From positions 20,295-84,294 of the forward strand of contig JAVXUO010002483.1 of NCBI GenBank assembly GCA_033065855.1: 64,000 nucleotides of DNA, in the 5' to 3' direction. Made by a program: the position numbers and the translations under genes. Positions 22,638 to 34,387 of the stretch are shown piece by piece (the stretch's first letter is position 1; each line of letters begins with the position of its first letter). The notes under the pieces are model-generated. The model saw only the letters and a program-made list of their open reading frames with translations, ran no database searches and was not told where the DNA came from. This stretch comes from Escallonia rubra. Its lineage: Eukaryota; Streptophyta; Magnoliopsida; Escalloniales; Escalloniaceae.

Positions 22638-24177
22638 TAATTGGTTTTGTCCACTTTCGCATCATTGTAATATATAGTCAAAATAGTCATATGAAGAAAA
22701 AAGAAATTACGCTAGAAGCTTGGAAGCACCTATGCGAAGAACTTTAAACTTGAGCAGAAGGTCTAGGCACCTGGATTCCTCACAAAATGGATGGATTCAC
22801 AGTTTATCAATCAATTCAGTATGAAACGAGGGGCCTAACGCTAATTTGGATTTTAAATAGTAAACCCTTAAGAATAAAGAATTGATTAGTCCAACATCCA
22901 TTCAAAATTTTGTTGTGCCTGTAGGGCAAATTACTCTGAAGTCTTGGTCTTTTAAGACAAATTACATCAAAAGCGCAAGAAATAAATATACCCAAAAGTT
23001 CGGATTAGAATTCTAATTGAACCAAAAAAAATATAGGGTCCTTACTACAATCCGCAATTCAATAATCGTAAATGCGATGCAAAATCCCAAAAGGTCTCTT
23101 CCTAGGTTCCTTGGAGGCTAGTTTTGTTGTGCCTGTAGGGCAATCCATAATATTGTACGTAAAATGTTATATAATTAGAGATGTATTTATATTCCTCAAA
23201 GTATTGAAATTGTAAAATAGTCATTAGGTACCTTACATAAGCTTCCAAGTTAAGGGCAATAAAGTCATTTTTTTTCAACCCATTGGATATTTTAATATTA
23301 TTTTGGTTAACAGTAACATCACTGCTATTTGTCCAACTAACAGGTGTAGTTTCACCCTAACTCTAGAGATCTTATTGTAATCAACACAAATTAATACATG
23401 CATAGAGTGAGAGTAACAGGTTGAACCGTTTAGTACTGTGTAACTTTCGTTGACTTGGAATAATTAATTTTTTCAACTTTCACGTCATTGTCATATATAA
23501 TCAAAGTAGTCATATGAAGAAAAAAATAAATTGCGCTAGAAGCCTGGAAGCACCTATGCGAACAACTTTAAACTTGAGCAGAAGGTTTAGGCACATGGAT
23601 TCACAGTTTATCAATCAATTCAATACGAAACGATGGGCCTAACGCTAATTAGGATTTTAAACAGTAAGCCCTTAAGAATAAAGAATTGATTAGTCCAACA
23701 TCGATTCAAAATTTTGTTGTGCCTGTAGGGCAAATTACTCTGAAGTCTTGATCGTTTCAGACAAATTACATCAAAAGCGCTAGAAATAAATATACCCAAA
23801 AGTTCGGATTAGAATTCTAATTGTACCAAACAAAATATAGGGTCCTTACTACAACCCGCAATTCAATAATCGTAAATACGATGCAAAATTCCAAGAGGTC
23901 TCCTCCTAGGTTCCTTGGAGGCTAGTTTTGTTGTGCCTGTAGGGCAATCCAAAATATTGTACATAAAATGTTATATAATTAGAGATACATTTATATTCCT
24001 GAAAGTATTAAAATACTCATTAGGTACCTTACTTAACCTTCCAAGTTAAGGGCAATAAAGTCATTTTTTTTTCAAACCATTGTGTATTTTAATATTATTT
24101 TGGTCAACAGTACCATCACTGCTATTTGTCCAACTACAGGTGGAGTTTCACCCTAACTCAAGAGATCTGATTGTAAT

Positions 24178-24599
24178 TGTTACTACTTAAATCTTGATTG
24201 AGACCACAGCTAGGAAATGAGCCTGCAAAATAGAAACACAGAGTGACCACTGGGGATGTTCCGGTGGAGACGACTCCGATGCTAAAGTCAGAACAACGCT
24301 ACTAGGGTAGGATTCTGAATAACTGAAAATGCACTGAGTGCTAGTGTGTCAACTTGTCTGTGTACCTGAGGATCTGTCCAATATATAGGTCATCTCTAGA
24401 CTCCTCTCTTCTTTAGAACTCCTTTCTGACTGATTTTCTTGTAGAAGAGCCATGTTAGGACTCTTCCTTTAGCACTTGAGCCCTTAACGACTTCTATCAC
24501 CTCTATTAGGTTCTATCCCGATACAGATTCGTTAGTCCACTCAGAGTCAAACATTCCACGTGTCATTAGTCGGTTGGGCGGATATATTTAGCCATATCA
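24178..24599 (-). repeat. Tat element 3' LTR
   Basis: On the plus strand it begins TGTTACTACTTAAATC and ends GCCATATCA. It is 422 bp, the same length as the copy at 34388-34809, and differs from it at about 11 positions. AATATATAGG near 24380 is a TATA-like box read on the minus strand. Confidence 0.95.
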
Positions 24600-24616
24600 T
24601 AATGCCCCCTGTCTTT
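24600..24616 (-). other. Polypurine tract of the Tat element
   Basis: On the minus strand AAAGACAGGGGGCATTA abuts the 3' LTR. This is the expected primer location for plus-strand DNA synthesis. Confidence 0.7.
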
Positions 24617-24715
24617 GACGATTCCCTCAAATGAACAGTTAAAGACATATAGTGTAGAAAATCGACCAAAAACCGTTCAGCCGTTAATTTTCCATGTCTG
24701 TTGTTCAGTTATGTT

Positions 24716-25275
24716 CGGGCGATCCTGGTCGGACGTTCTGGTCGGGACATCTGGTCGGGGATCCTGCTTGGGAGGCCTGGTCAGGCATCCTGCTCGGGAG
24801 GTCTGGTCGGGCGTCCTGCTCGGGATCTCTGGTCGGGCGTCCTGCTCGGGATCTCTGGTCGGGATCTCCGGTCGGGGATCCTGCTCGGGAGGCCTGGACG
24901 TGCATCCTGCTCGGGAGATCTGGCCGGACGTCCTGCTCAGGATCTCTGGTCAGCGTCCTAGTCGGGATCTCTGGTCGGGGATCCTGCTCGGGAGGCCTGG
25001 ACGTGCATCCTGCTCGGGAGACCTGGCCGGACGTCCTGCTCGGGATCTCTGGTCGGTGCCCTGGTCGGGATCTCTGGTCGGAGATCCTGCTCGGGAGACC
25101 TGGTCGGGATGTCTGGTCGGGGATCCTGCTCGGTAGACCTGGTCGGGCATCCTGGTTGGGCATCCTGCTCGGGATGTCCGGTCGGGCATCCTGCTCGGGA
25201 TGTCCGGTCGGGGATCCTGCTCGGGAGGCCTGGTCGGGCATCCTATTTGGGAGGCCTGGTTAATCATCCTGGTCT
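24716..25275. repeat. GC-rich minisatellite in the 3' untranslated region of the Tat element
   Basis: Tandem variants of GGGATCCTGCTCGGGA, GGCCTGGTCGGGCATCC and GATCTCTGGTCGG form 24-48 bp higher units; for example, a stretch near 24871-24920 recurs near 24976-25025. Repeats open frames on both strands (up to about 190 codons) with no sign of selection on a protein. Position and character match the hypervariable 3' untranslated repeats known in Tat elements. Confidence 0.92.
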
Positions 25276-25289
25276 GGTCGAGCATATTG

Positions 25290-25590
25290 TGCTTAAACAC
25301 TCTGCTCGGCCAGCCTGCTCGGGCACTCTGCTCGGATTGTGCTTGGACACTCTGCTCGAATTGTGCACGGGCACTCTGCTCGGGCATTCTGCACGGGAAA
25401 TCTGCTCGGGCACTCTGCTCGGGCACTCTGCACGGCCACTGTGCTCGGGCACTGTGCTCGGCCACTGTGCGCGGGCACTGTGCTCGGGCACTGTGCTCGG
25501 GCACTCTGCACGGCCATTGTGCTCGGGCACTGTGCTCGGGCACTCTGCACGGGCACTCTATTCGGGCACTCTGCCACGTGGAACTCTGCT
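25290..25590. repeat. Second minisatellite, GGGCACTCTGCTC type
   Basis: About 18 copies of a 15-18 bp unit, GGGCACTCTGCTC / GGGCACTGTGCTC, directly follow the first minisatellite. They share its TGCTCGG core but have a shorter period, so two related repeat families sit side by side. Frames across it are composition artefacts. Confidence 0.92.
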
Positions 25591-25912
25591 GGGGCACTGC
25601 CACGTGGTGGGAATCGAAACAGTTGTAACGTTCCTTCAGCCGCCAAAATTATGGCTGTTTAATTTTGAATTTCAAAATTAAATACTCCGGGAAATGCGCC
25701 AGACGTGAATTAAATGTTGCCGCCTTTACAATGGCGGTTACTCCAACTCCTATTTAAATATATTTGGAGCTCCTCTCCTCATTTGCCCCCTGCTACTCAC
25801 TCTATCTCTGTTTGGCTCATCTCTAACAAGTAAGTTTTTCTTCTCATTTTCCTGCTCGGCACATATCTTTATCCCTTTAGTAGCTCTAAATATCGTAGAG
25901 TCTGTTTAGAAT

Positions 25913-27924
25913 ATGTCTTCATCAACTTCAAGTAGTTCTTCGTCACCTTCGAGTAGTTCAACAGAAAACGATTTAGAAAGTGATTCAGAAAGTAGATCCT
26001 CACAAGTAGGTACTTCGACTCATAACAGCCAAGTAGGAACTTCTGCTCCCCAAACCAGCACTTTGTTTCCCCATATAGATGATGCTCTTGGGGAAATCAA
26101 AGATGAAGCTGAAGATAAGTTTGATGAAGACACTTGGTTCGCCGCAGATGAGAAGAGGAACAAGATGTCAAAAGAAAGCATAGTCGAGCTTTTGGAAGAA
26201 TATCCTTTGCCTCCTCCTTTCTCTGCTCGGGTTCCTGCACTCCAAGAGCCTGCCAACTATGGTACGGACTTGGAAACCAGTGTCTACGAAGGCCAGATTA
26301 AGTCTGGCTATAGAATCACAATGCACCCCTTTGCCGTCGCATTTTTCAATCACTATAAAATGACGCCAGGTCAACTTGTGCCCAACGGGTGAAGGAAGCT
26401 AGTTGGCTTGATTTACCTTGTGCAGACCTCAGGGTATCCAGTGACGGTGCATGAGTTCATGAGGTTATACCTTGAGGTATGCTTTGTAAAGAATGTGGCC
26501 AAATGTGTTGGCTGGTATTATATTCACAACCGGATCAGAGTGATAAATGGGGGTCCCAAATCTAACAAAGGTTGGCACTCCCGATACTTCTTCATTCAGC
26601 GGCCAAGCGGCAAATGGGAGTTCCGAAGAAAGTGGAACGGTTTCTGTAAAGATTATGAAAAGAAGGGCTTTCTGGCTCCCAATGCTATGACAAAGAAACT
26701 GCTTGATCACATAAAGAGGAGGGGTGTTCTCAATATTGATGAACCCCTTACAGATCAAGAGATGCAGCATGCGGGGCTCATTCTTCCTGCCCCCGCTATG
26801 CCTGTTCCTCCAACTCCTGTTTTAGAACCTCGAATTGTTTCGAAGCCTAAGACTCGAGAACTGGCGATAGGAACATCGTCTTCTAGTACTCCAAGTCTAG
26901 GTAGAGTCTGAAGCCATGTTTATATATTTATGTCCTTTCTTTTTGTGAACAAGTTATCTAACTCGGTTTCTTTTGTTTTCTTACAGAAATGGCTGGCAGA
27001 GGAGAAGGTGCAAAAGGTGACTTTATAGGATTGCTGCAAAAGGCTTCGACGGGGAAAAGGAAGGAAAGCACGGGGGAAGGTTCTTCCCCTCTTGTAAAAA
27101 GGCTTCGCGCTCCTATTCCACCAGTGCCTCCGCTTGTGGTTGAGGATATTTCCATCGACAAGGATCCAATCTTTCATCCCCGATGGACCATTCAGAGAGG
27201 GGACTCGGGAATGCCCCACTCGCACGTCTCCGCTCAACACTTAGCTCATGGGGTGTTGCCAAGTGATAAACTCATCTTGGAAAACCAGCCTCACGAGGCC
27301 TTTGCTATGGCGCACGTCCAAGCTGCTTACAACGTAATTTGAATTACTTTACACTTTTTGGCCCATTTTTTTTTTGTTGTTACTTAAACTCTCCCCGTCC
27401 TTCTGACACATAATTCGTCTTCATTTCTCTCTTATTTTTAGGCTTACTGCTATAGCAGCCAAATGCAGGACAGGTTCGCTATGGCGATGGATGTGGCTCG
27501 CAACGTCGAAACTGACAAGAGAGTAGCTGAAGGCATGGCTGACAAACTTGACAAGGAGGTCAAGAACCTCAAGGCGGAGAATGCTGATCTGCTTACTAAA
27601 CTCGGTCGTCTTGAAAAAAGATGTGAGAAACTAAGGCATGAAAAGGCCGAGATGGGGAATAAGGCAATCCAGGCATTCCTTGATGGTACTGCTGGTGATG
27701 AATGGCTCCGGAAGCGGACAGAAGATGGGCTTTCCATCTTTCAAGAGGGCTTTCAGAAAGCCAAGGAGTTAACGGTGGCCAAATATCCGAGCCTTTTCTT
27801 GGACGACATTGTGGTGCCCAGCTTTGACTTGCCATTGGGGGAAACTACTGCACCTACTGAAGCTGGAGATGCTATTTCTCCCGGGGAGAAAAGTGTTCGA
27901 TCCGGGAATGCTCTTGCGTCTTAG
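25913..27924 (+). CDS. Antisense extra ORF region of the Tat element (putative gypsy-type transposon protein)
   Basis: Open stretches on the plus strand, opposite to gag-pol, lie at 25913-26392, 26408-26911, 26989-27342 and 27463-27924. The N-terminal part is Ser-rich and acidic. Then come YPLPPPFSARVPALQEPANY, YRITMHPFAVAFFNHYKMTP, IYLVQTSGYPVTVHEFMRLY and HSRYFFIQRPSGKWEFRRKW. From memory these resemble the plant putative gypsy-type transposon domain, a family often annotated near Tat elements. The last block (27463-27924) is a Lys/Glu-rich coiled coil. A TATA-like TATTTAAATA lies at 25751. Intron-like ends such as TTCTTACAG suggest splicing. The location between pol and the 3' LTR, in antisense, fits the extra ORFs reported for this lineage. 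The region reads as broken (about one clear break). Function unknown. Confidence 0.65.
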
Positions 27925-28080
27925 GGCAATTTATGATTATTCCCATGACGTTTTGTAATTCCCATTTGATGTTCCCTCAGTACTATTATTGCCTCAGAGG
28001 CTTGCAAATGGAAACATTTTTGTTTACCCCTTGAGGGGTTTTGTTTTTGCAATTGTGTTTTGAATCTTTCACCTTTTGCT

Positions 28081-28484
28081 TTGTTTTTACTTTGACCCGA
28101 ACCCTTATCGTTAGCTAAGGGCTGGCAAAGAAGCCTCGCAATCACGCTCAGTCACGTTTTGAATTAACAAAACAGGGTGGGGTGACGATCTCTCACATGG
28201 TTTTGCCGTTTCTCAGGCTAGAACTAAGTCTAGACCGTGTTAGGTAAGACTTGTGTCTTACCCTATCACATTGGGTGATATTTTGTTTTTACTTTGACGC
28301 GAACCCTTATTGTCAGCTAAGGGCTGGCAAAGAAGCCTCGCACTCACACTTGGCCATGTTTCGAATTTAACAAAACAGGGTAGGGTGACGATCTCCCACA
28401 TGGTTTTGCCATTTCTCGGGCTAGGACTAAAGCTAGACCGTGTTAGGTAAGACTTGTGTCTTACCCTATCACATTGGGTGATAC
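28081..28484. repeat. Two-copy tandem duplication of about 202 bp in the Tat element
   Basis: Copy 1 (28081-28282) and copy 2 (28283-28484) both run from TTGTTTTTACTTTGAC through AAGGGCTGGCAAAGAAGCCT to CTATCACATTGGGTGATA. They are roughly 90 percent identical by eye. The duplication lies between the pol region and the antisense ORF region and is non-coding. Confidence 0.92.
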
Positions 28485-28875
28485 TTTGCTTAAGCAACAT
28501 TCGTTGTTTCACTTAATCGAGCAGTCTGTTCGGGCAGTCTGCTCGGATATTGAATGTACGTCGTTCTTGGGAACATGAATATCGTCAACTGAATTAACCA
28601 ATGATCGTTATGCTAATGTAAGCAATACCTCTTTCACACAATAATGAAGATGTTAATATTGGGTAGACGAAACGATATACTTCAAACTGCAGTTGCATTT
28701 TATTATAACGAAAACACTTCATCTCTACTCTCCAACTATGTTCTATGCCACTTTCCCCCCAACAAAAAAAAAAAAGAAAACGTCTTCGCTTTTCCTCAAG
28801 ATTCTACTGGTAGTATTTCCTCAAGTTGTCAGCATTCCATGTTCGCGGGATCGCTTCTCCTGAAAGTGTTTCCAG

Positions 28876-31800
28876 TCAATAAGCGCCTGGCCTAAGCACC
28901 TTCGATATCTTGTAAGGTCCTTCCCAGTTTGGCGACAACTTCCCCACAGCTGCCTTAGGGTTTGAAACTTCCAATTTTCTGAGGACTAGATCGCCGACTC
29001 TAAATATCCTCATTCGGACCTTTTGATTGTAGAATCTTACAACTCGTTGTTTTGTTGAAATCATCCGATCTAAGGCTTAGGCTCGCACATCATCTAACAG
29101 ATCCAGATTCCCTCTGAGATTCTCTTCGTTTTCTGCCTCTGAAAATTGCAACACTCGAACCGTAGGGAGGCCCACTTCTACGGGTAGCAGTGCCTCTATA
29201 CCGAAAGATAGGAGAAATGGTGTCTCGCCTGTCACAGAATGGGGTGTTGTGCAGTATGCCCAAAGTACCTTAGGAAGCTCATCAACCCATGCCCCATTCG
29301 CATCGTCCAACTTTCTTTTCAACCCTTGAAGGATTGAGCGATTCATGTTCTCTGTCTGTCCATTGGATTGGGGATGAGCGACCGACGTAAAACGGAGATC
29401 AATAGAGAGACCTTCACAAAAGCTTCGAAAGTTTGAATTGTCGAATTGCTTCCCATTATCAGTGATCAGGACCTTTGGAACCCCAAAACGGCAGACAACG
29501 TTCTTCCAGAAGAACTCTTCGCATTTCGATGCCGTTATGGTGGCCAACGATTCGGCCTCAGTCCATTTTGTGAAGTAGTCGATGGCGACTATCACAAAAC
29601 GCCTTTGCCCGGTAGCTATCAGAAATGGGCCCAAAATATCCATTCCCCACATTGTGAACGGAATTGGGGAAGTCAAGATACTAAGGGGTACCGCCGGCGT
29701 GTGCGTGAGCGGGGCAAATTTTTTACAGTGGTCACATCTTTTTGTGAACTTGATCGCCTCTCTCTGCATCCCTGGCCAATAATAACCTTGCCGCAAGTTT
29801 TTGTGCGCCAGGTTTCTTCCCCCCAAATGTTGTCCGCAAATCCCTTCATGGACCTCCTGTAACGCATAGTCTGCCTCTCTAGGGCTCAGGCACTTTAGGT
29901 ATGGCAGGCTAAAAGACTTCTTATATAGCATCCCATCTACAAGGGCAAACCGAGCAGCTTTTGCACGTAAATTGCGCGCTTCGCTTTTCTCTAACGGTAA
30001 CACTCCCGAGATGAGGTACTGAATAATTGGGTCCATCCAGCAAGGTTCATGTTCTATTACATCCACCTCCTTTGAGGGCTGGATACTTCTTTCTTGGAGG
30101 AACTCAATGTATACTGCCCGGTTTAACTCCGAAATGTCCTCGGAAGTCAGTCTTGACAGTGAGTCTGCTTGGGCATTTTGGTCTCGCGGTATGTGGCGGA
30201 TGGCGAAATTTTTGAACTTAGCAGCTTCCGTTTTCACGGCTTGGAGGTACTGGGCCATTCTATCATCTTTCGCCCCATATTCTCCCAAGATATGATTCAC
30301 AACTAATTGAGAATCGCTATGGACAGAAAGAGAGTCAACTTTGAGGGAGTGTGTCAACCTTATTCCTGCTAGGAGCGCCTCGTACTCAGCTTCATTGTTT
30401 GATGCCTGGAAATTGAAGCGGAGGGAGTACTCAATCACAAACTTTTCAGGGCTGATAAGTATAAGCCCGGCTCCGCTACTTCCTACCTTGGAAGAGCCGT
30501 CAACATAAAGGAGCCAAGGATCCGAAACTTCTGAAAGAATCAACTGCGGGGGGTTCTCCGGTATCGTGCACTCAACAACAAAATCTGATAAGGCTTGAGC
30601 CTTAATTGCTGTACGGGGTTGATACCGAATATCAAACTCGCCCAGTTCCACCGACCAGTTTACCAATCTCCCCGACGCATCAGGATTTTGGAGAACTTTA
30701 CCCAATGGTTGATCAGTCAACACAACGATGGTGTGCGACTGGAAATATGGTCTCAATTTCCTCGCCGATGTGACAAGGGCTAGGGCCACCTTGTCTATTC
30801 GAGGGTACCTCGTTTCCACGTCCTGTAAGACCTTGCTCATGTAATAAACAGGTCTTTTCTTGCCTTCTTCCTCTCGGATTAAAACCGTGCTTACCGCTAC
30901 TTCACTAACCGATAGGTATAAGAACAAGTCTTCACCAGTAACCGGTTTTGTAAGGAGCGGCGGGGACGACAAGTATTGCTTCAATTCTTCGAATGACCTC
31001 TGGCATTCTTCGGTCCACTCGAAATCTTTCGCCTTCCTGATAGCCTTAAAAAAGGGGAGGCATTTTTCGGCTGACTTGGACATGAACCTTCCCAAAGCCG
31101 CCACTCTTCCTGTAAGCTCCTGAACCTGCTTGATTGTCTTAGGCGACTTCATGGCATGAATAGCGCCTATCTTTTCTGGGTTTGCTTCGATACCTCGTTG
31201 AGATACCACGAATCCTAAGAACTTCCCTGATGCTACGCCAAACGCACACTTGAGCGGGTTTAGTTTCATGTTATAAGCTCTCAGGATGTCGAAGGTTTCC
31301 TTGAGGTCTTCCACATGAGCCTCGGCTTCCACACTCTTGACCAGCATGTCATCCACGTATACCTCCATGTTTCTCCCAATTGAGTCGTGGAAGATCATGT
31401 TAACGAGGCGCTGATAAGTTGCCCCCGCATTCTTGAGTCCGAAAGGCATGACTTTATAACAATATAATCCCCGTTCTGTAATAAAGGAGGTCTTGGGGAT
31501 ATCATCTACGCACATCTTTATCTGGTTGTACCCAGAATACGCATCCATGAAACTTAACAGCTCATGACCCGAAGTTGCATCAATCAAAATGTCAATTCGA
31601 GGTAGCGGGTAGCTGTCTTTTGGGCAAGCCTTGTTGAGGTCAGTGAAGTCGATGCATATCCTCCAACGGTCGCTCGACTTGGGTACCATCACGACATTGG
31701 CGACCCAATCAGGATACGATATCTCCTCAATGAATCCTGCTGTCAATAACTTGTCAACTTCTTCTTCGATTTTCACTTGTCTTTCAGGAGCGAATGTCCT

Positions 31801-32790
31801 CTTCTTTTGCTTGACCGGCTTCTTGAGTGGGTCAACATTCAATTTATGGGTGATCACTTCGGGATCAATCCCAGGCATATCGGATGCCGTCCAGGCGAAG
31901 ATATCTGAGTAGCCTCTTAATAAATCCACAAGCTTGAGCTTGAGGTTGTCTGACAGACCGGTTCCCACCCTTACTGTCTTCTCTTGATTTCCCGGATATA
32001 ATTCGATATGAATGAGGTCTTCAGCGGGCTTGCCTCTCTCGACTTTGGTCTCATCCCTCAAATCCTCTATCATGAGGGTTTCTTTGGCTTTGTTTCGGCA
32101 TGATGCCATGTAGCACTGCCGAGCCACCACCTGGTCTCCCTTTACTTCCCCAACTCCATTCTCCGTGGGGAATTTCATTTTCATGTGGTATGTTGATACC
32201 ACCACCTTTAATTGGTTCAACGCTGTTCGGCCTATAATTGCATTATAGGCCGAAGGAACGCGTACGCGTACCACCACGAAGTCTAACATCAGCTTAGCTT
32301 GGGTCGGAGGGGCACCCACGGTTACGGGTAATGTAATAATTCCCTCGTAAGCAACAGGATGGTTAGAAAAACCGTATAGGGGCGTATCTATCTTCTGTAA
32401 GCGGTCGGATGGGATGTTCATTTTTTGAAATGCTTCATAAAAAAGTACTTCCGCCGAGCTCCCATTGTCTACAAGGATTCTCTTCATGTCGAAGTTCCCT
32501 ACCCGGAGTGTAACAACTAGGGGGTCGTCATGAGGTGTTCTCGTGTCTCCCACATCGTCATCAGAGAAGGATATTGTTGGGGCCGGTTCTATCATCTGCT
32601 TCTTAACCGACGGCCCCATAGTTGTGAGGACTTCTCTTGCGTAAGCTTTTAGTCCATGTCCAGAAGAACCTCCTGCGGCAATTCCTCCCGAGATAGTATG
32701 GATGACACCCGCATTTTCTTGCGCCTCTTCTCTTCCTGCTAAAGGAGTGGCTTCCCTCTTTTCATTTCTTCGATTGACATACCCTCGCAA
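28876..32790 (-). CDS. pol: Tat element pol region: protease, RT, RNase H, second RNase H, integrase
   Basis: A long minus-strand frame of 1237 codons (29077-32790) carries, in order: an aspartic protease signature ILVDNGSSAE (about residues 105-114); reverse transcriptase with FMDAYSGYNQI, VMPFGLKNAGATYQ and the catalytic YVDD (about 478-481); a Ty3-type RNase H; a second RNase H-like domain with LYVDGSS, NNEAEYEAL, HSDSQLVV and QNAQADSLSR (about 760-880); and integrase with an HHCC zinc region (about 980-1025) and D-D35-E residues near 1051, 1111 and 1147. A further open stretch at 28876-29064 (VGDLVLRKLE, LSPNWEGPYKISKV) is the integrase C-terminal end. These enzymes copy the RNA to DNA and insert it. 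The region is largely open, with about one break. The element as a whole is treated as a fossil. Confidence 0.95.
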
Positions 32791-32811
32791 GTGTCCGCGT
32801 TTGATAAGAGC

Positions 32812-34140
32812 CTATATTGCACGCTTGAGCGATTCACACTTGTCGGTAATATGGCCATGGTCGTTGTGGTAACGGCACCACAAATTCCTATCTCTCTGAC
32901 TGGGCGCCGATCTCATCATGTCTGGTCTTTCCAGTATCTCTTTATCCTTTATCTCATGAAGAATCTGCGATGGTCTTGCAGTCAATGGCGTCAGATTATT
33001 CATGTCGAACATCTCTTTGGGGCACCTTTCGTCCCTTCTTGAACGCTTAGAACCCTGTCCACCTCTTGGACTATTTTCTCGAGCTCTCTTCTCTTGCTCT
33101 TGTCCTTTGTGGGTTTCTAAGTACTCTTCGGCCTGGATGTACTTGTTGGCTTTATCCAACAAGGCGCTCATGCTTCCGGGGGGGCTCTTATTTACCGCAA
33201 ATGCAAATTTGGTTGTAGGATGAAGCCCGCGCATAAAAGCCGTGTACTTTACCGACTCATCAGGGTTATCTATTTCTAATGTCGCCGCATTGAAGCGTCC
33301 CAAATATCGCGACAAGGATTCGTTCCTTTCTTGAACCACGTTGAGAAGACTTGCTGAATTCTTCCTCCGAGTTCGGCTGCTCACAAAATGTTTCTGAAAC
33401 AAGTCAGACAGCTGGGCGAAAGAATGGATGGTCCTGGGTTGCAGAGACTTAAACCACGCATGCGCCGCCTTCCTCAAAGTGGTTGGGAATGCGCGGCACA
33501 TGACGGCATCTGAGACCTGGAGGAGCAGCATATTTGTTTCAAACTGGTAGACGTGCTCTCCAGGGTCTCCGCTCCCATCATATAAATCGCACTGCGGCAT
33601 TCGAAAATTCGGAGGAAGTTTCGCCTTCTCAATTGTTTTGGACAGTGGGTATCCTGAGTCCTCCCTTGGGGGAGTGAATGCCTCCGGGCGAGGCCCAGAG
33701 ATAGTTTTGCGAGAAGTTCACCCTTGGGGACGCACTTTTCGTATGGAGTCATGAATTCGTCCTTGGGGACAATGCCTTTGGTTCGCGCAGCGTTGACCTC
33801 GACTTTCGCCGCCTACAACAGGATGTGAATTCGTGCTGTTCTCTACTGACATCCCGTGCCGAAAACATGATCCACTTCTGGTGACATGTTTTTTGGTTTC
33901 TTCTTCTGGCTGATAGCTGGGATCAGTCTCTGATTTATACTTTCGACCATAGCTGGACCTTGAGGTCAGTCTAAGACGAAGGTCGCTGGGATCAAGGCGT
34001 GTCTGGTTAGTAGAAATCATCGGGGCCACCTCTTCAAGCTTTTTCTGTAAGGTGGTTACCACACCCTTAAGTTCGTGGACTTCTCTGGTCAGATCCGCAT
34101 TCGGAGTGTCAAACAGCTTTTTGGTTAGGCGATGGCGCAA
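32812..34140 (-). CDS. gag: Tat element gag region
   Basis: Minus-strand frames in this interval encode a retrotransposon capsid-type Gag with MPQCDLYDGSGDPGEHVYQF, AFPTTLRKAAHAWFKSL, FVSSRTRRKNSASLLNVVQ, ESLSRYLGRFN and MRGLHPTTKFAFAV. A zinc-knuckle-like CRYHNDHGHITDKC lies near the C-terminal end. The N-terminal portion, with a Lys/Glu coiled region, lies at 33718-34140. Gag packages the element RNA in virus-like particles. The interval is spread over more than one frame and reads as broken in about two or three places. Confidence 0.9.
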
Positions 34141-34368
34141 GTCTCCCCTTTTTAAAAGAGGGGTCGGGGAACGAGTTCCCTGGGAGCTGTCAGTCGTCTT
34201 CGGGGTGACTGAAGTTATATTAATCCAGTCATTACTAGAATGTTGTTGGGATGGTGTTGGTTGCCGACTTCTTTGGCGGGAGCCGCTTGATTTCGCTCGT
34301 CGACTTTGGACGGAGCGACGGCTGGGGGAGTGTCTGAAGGTGATTGCCTAGCCATGTTCCTTGTCGGT

Positions 34369-34386
34369 CCCACGGATGGCGCCAAA
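34369..34386 (-). other. Primer-binding site of the Tat element
   Basis: On the minus strand TTTTGGCGCCATCCGTGGGA follows directly after the LTR. TGGCGCC complements the GGCGCCA acceptor end of a tRNA, as in many Tat-lineage elements. I cannot name the tRNA with certainty. Confidence 0.75.
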
Positions 34387-34387
34387 A

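Larger units (their letters stand above)
11868..24177 (+). repeat. Satellite array of about 0.82-kb tandem units (left block)
   Basis: The landmark CCTTGGAGGCTAG (occasionally one base different) recurs near 12259, 13082, 14402, 15220, 16036, 16855, 18796, 19607, 20748, 21549, 23107 and 23910. Uninterrupted spacings are about 801-823 bp, and longer ones are explained exactly by nested insertions. Other unit landmarks are CTAGAAGCCTGGAAGCACC, GATGGGCCTAACGCTAA, AAATAAATATACCCAAAAG, GTTGACTTGGAATAATTGG and CATATGAAGAAAAA. The first unit (about 11868-12680) is diverged and resembles the units at 49721-51880. I recognise no gene or known element in the unit, and weak minus-strand frames of up to 95 codons are not conserved between units. 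The array continues at 34815 beyond the retrotransposon. Confidence 0.95.

Noticed and set aside
24694-25681. Several overlapping long open frames of about 140-217 codons on both strands
   Set aside because: They follow from short GC-rich tandem repeats lacking stop codons in most frames. The peptides are mirror-image repeats with no conserved domain.
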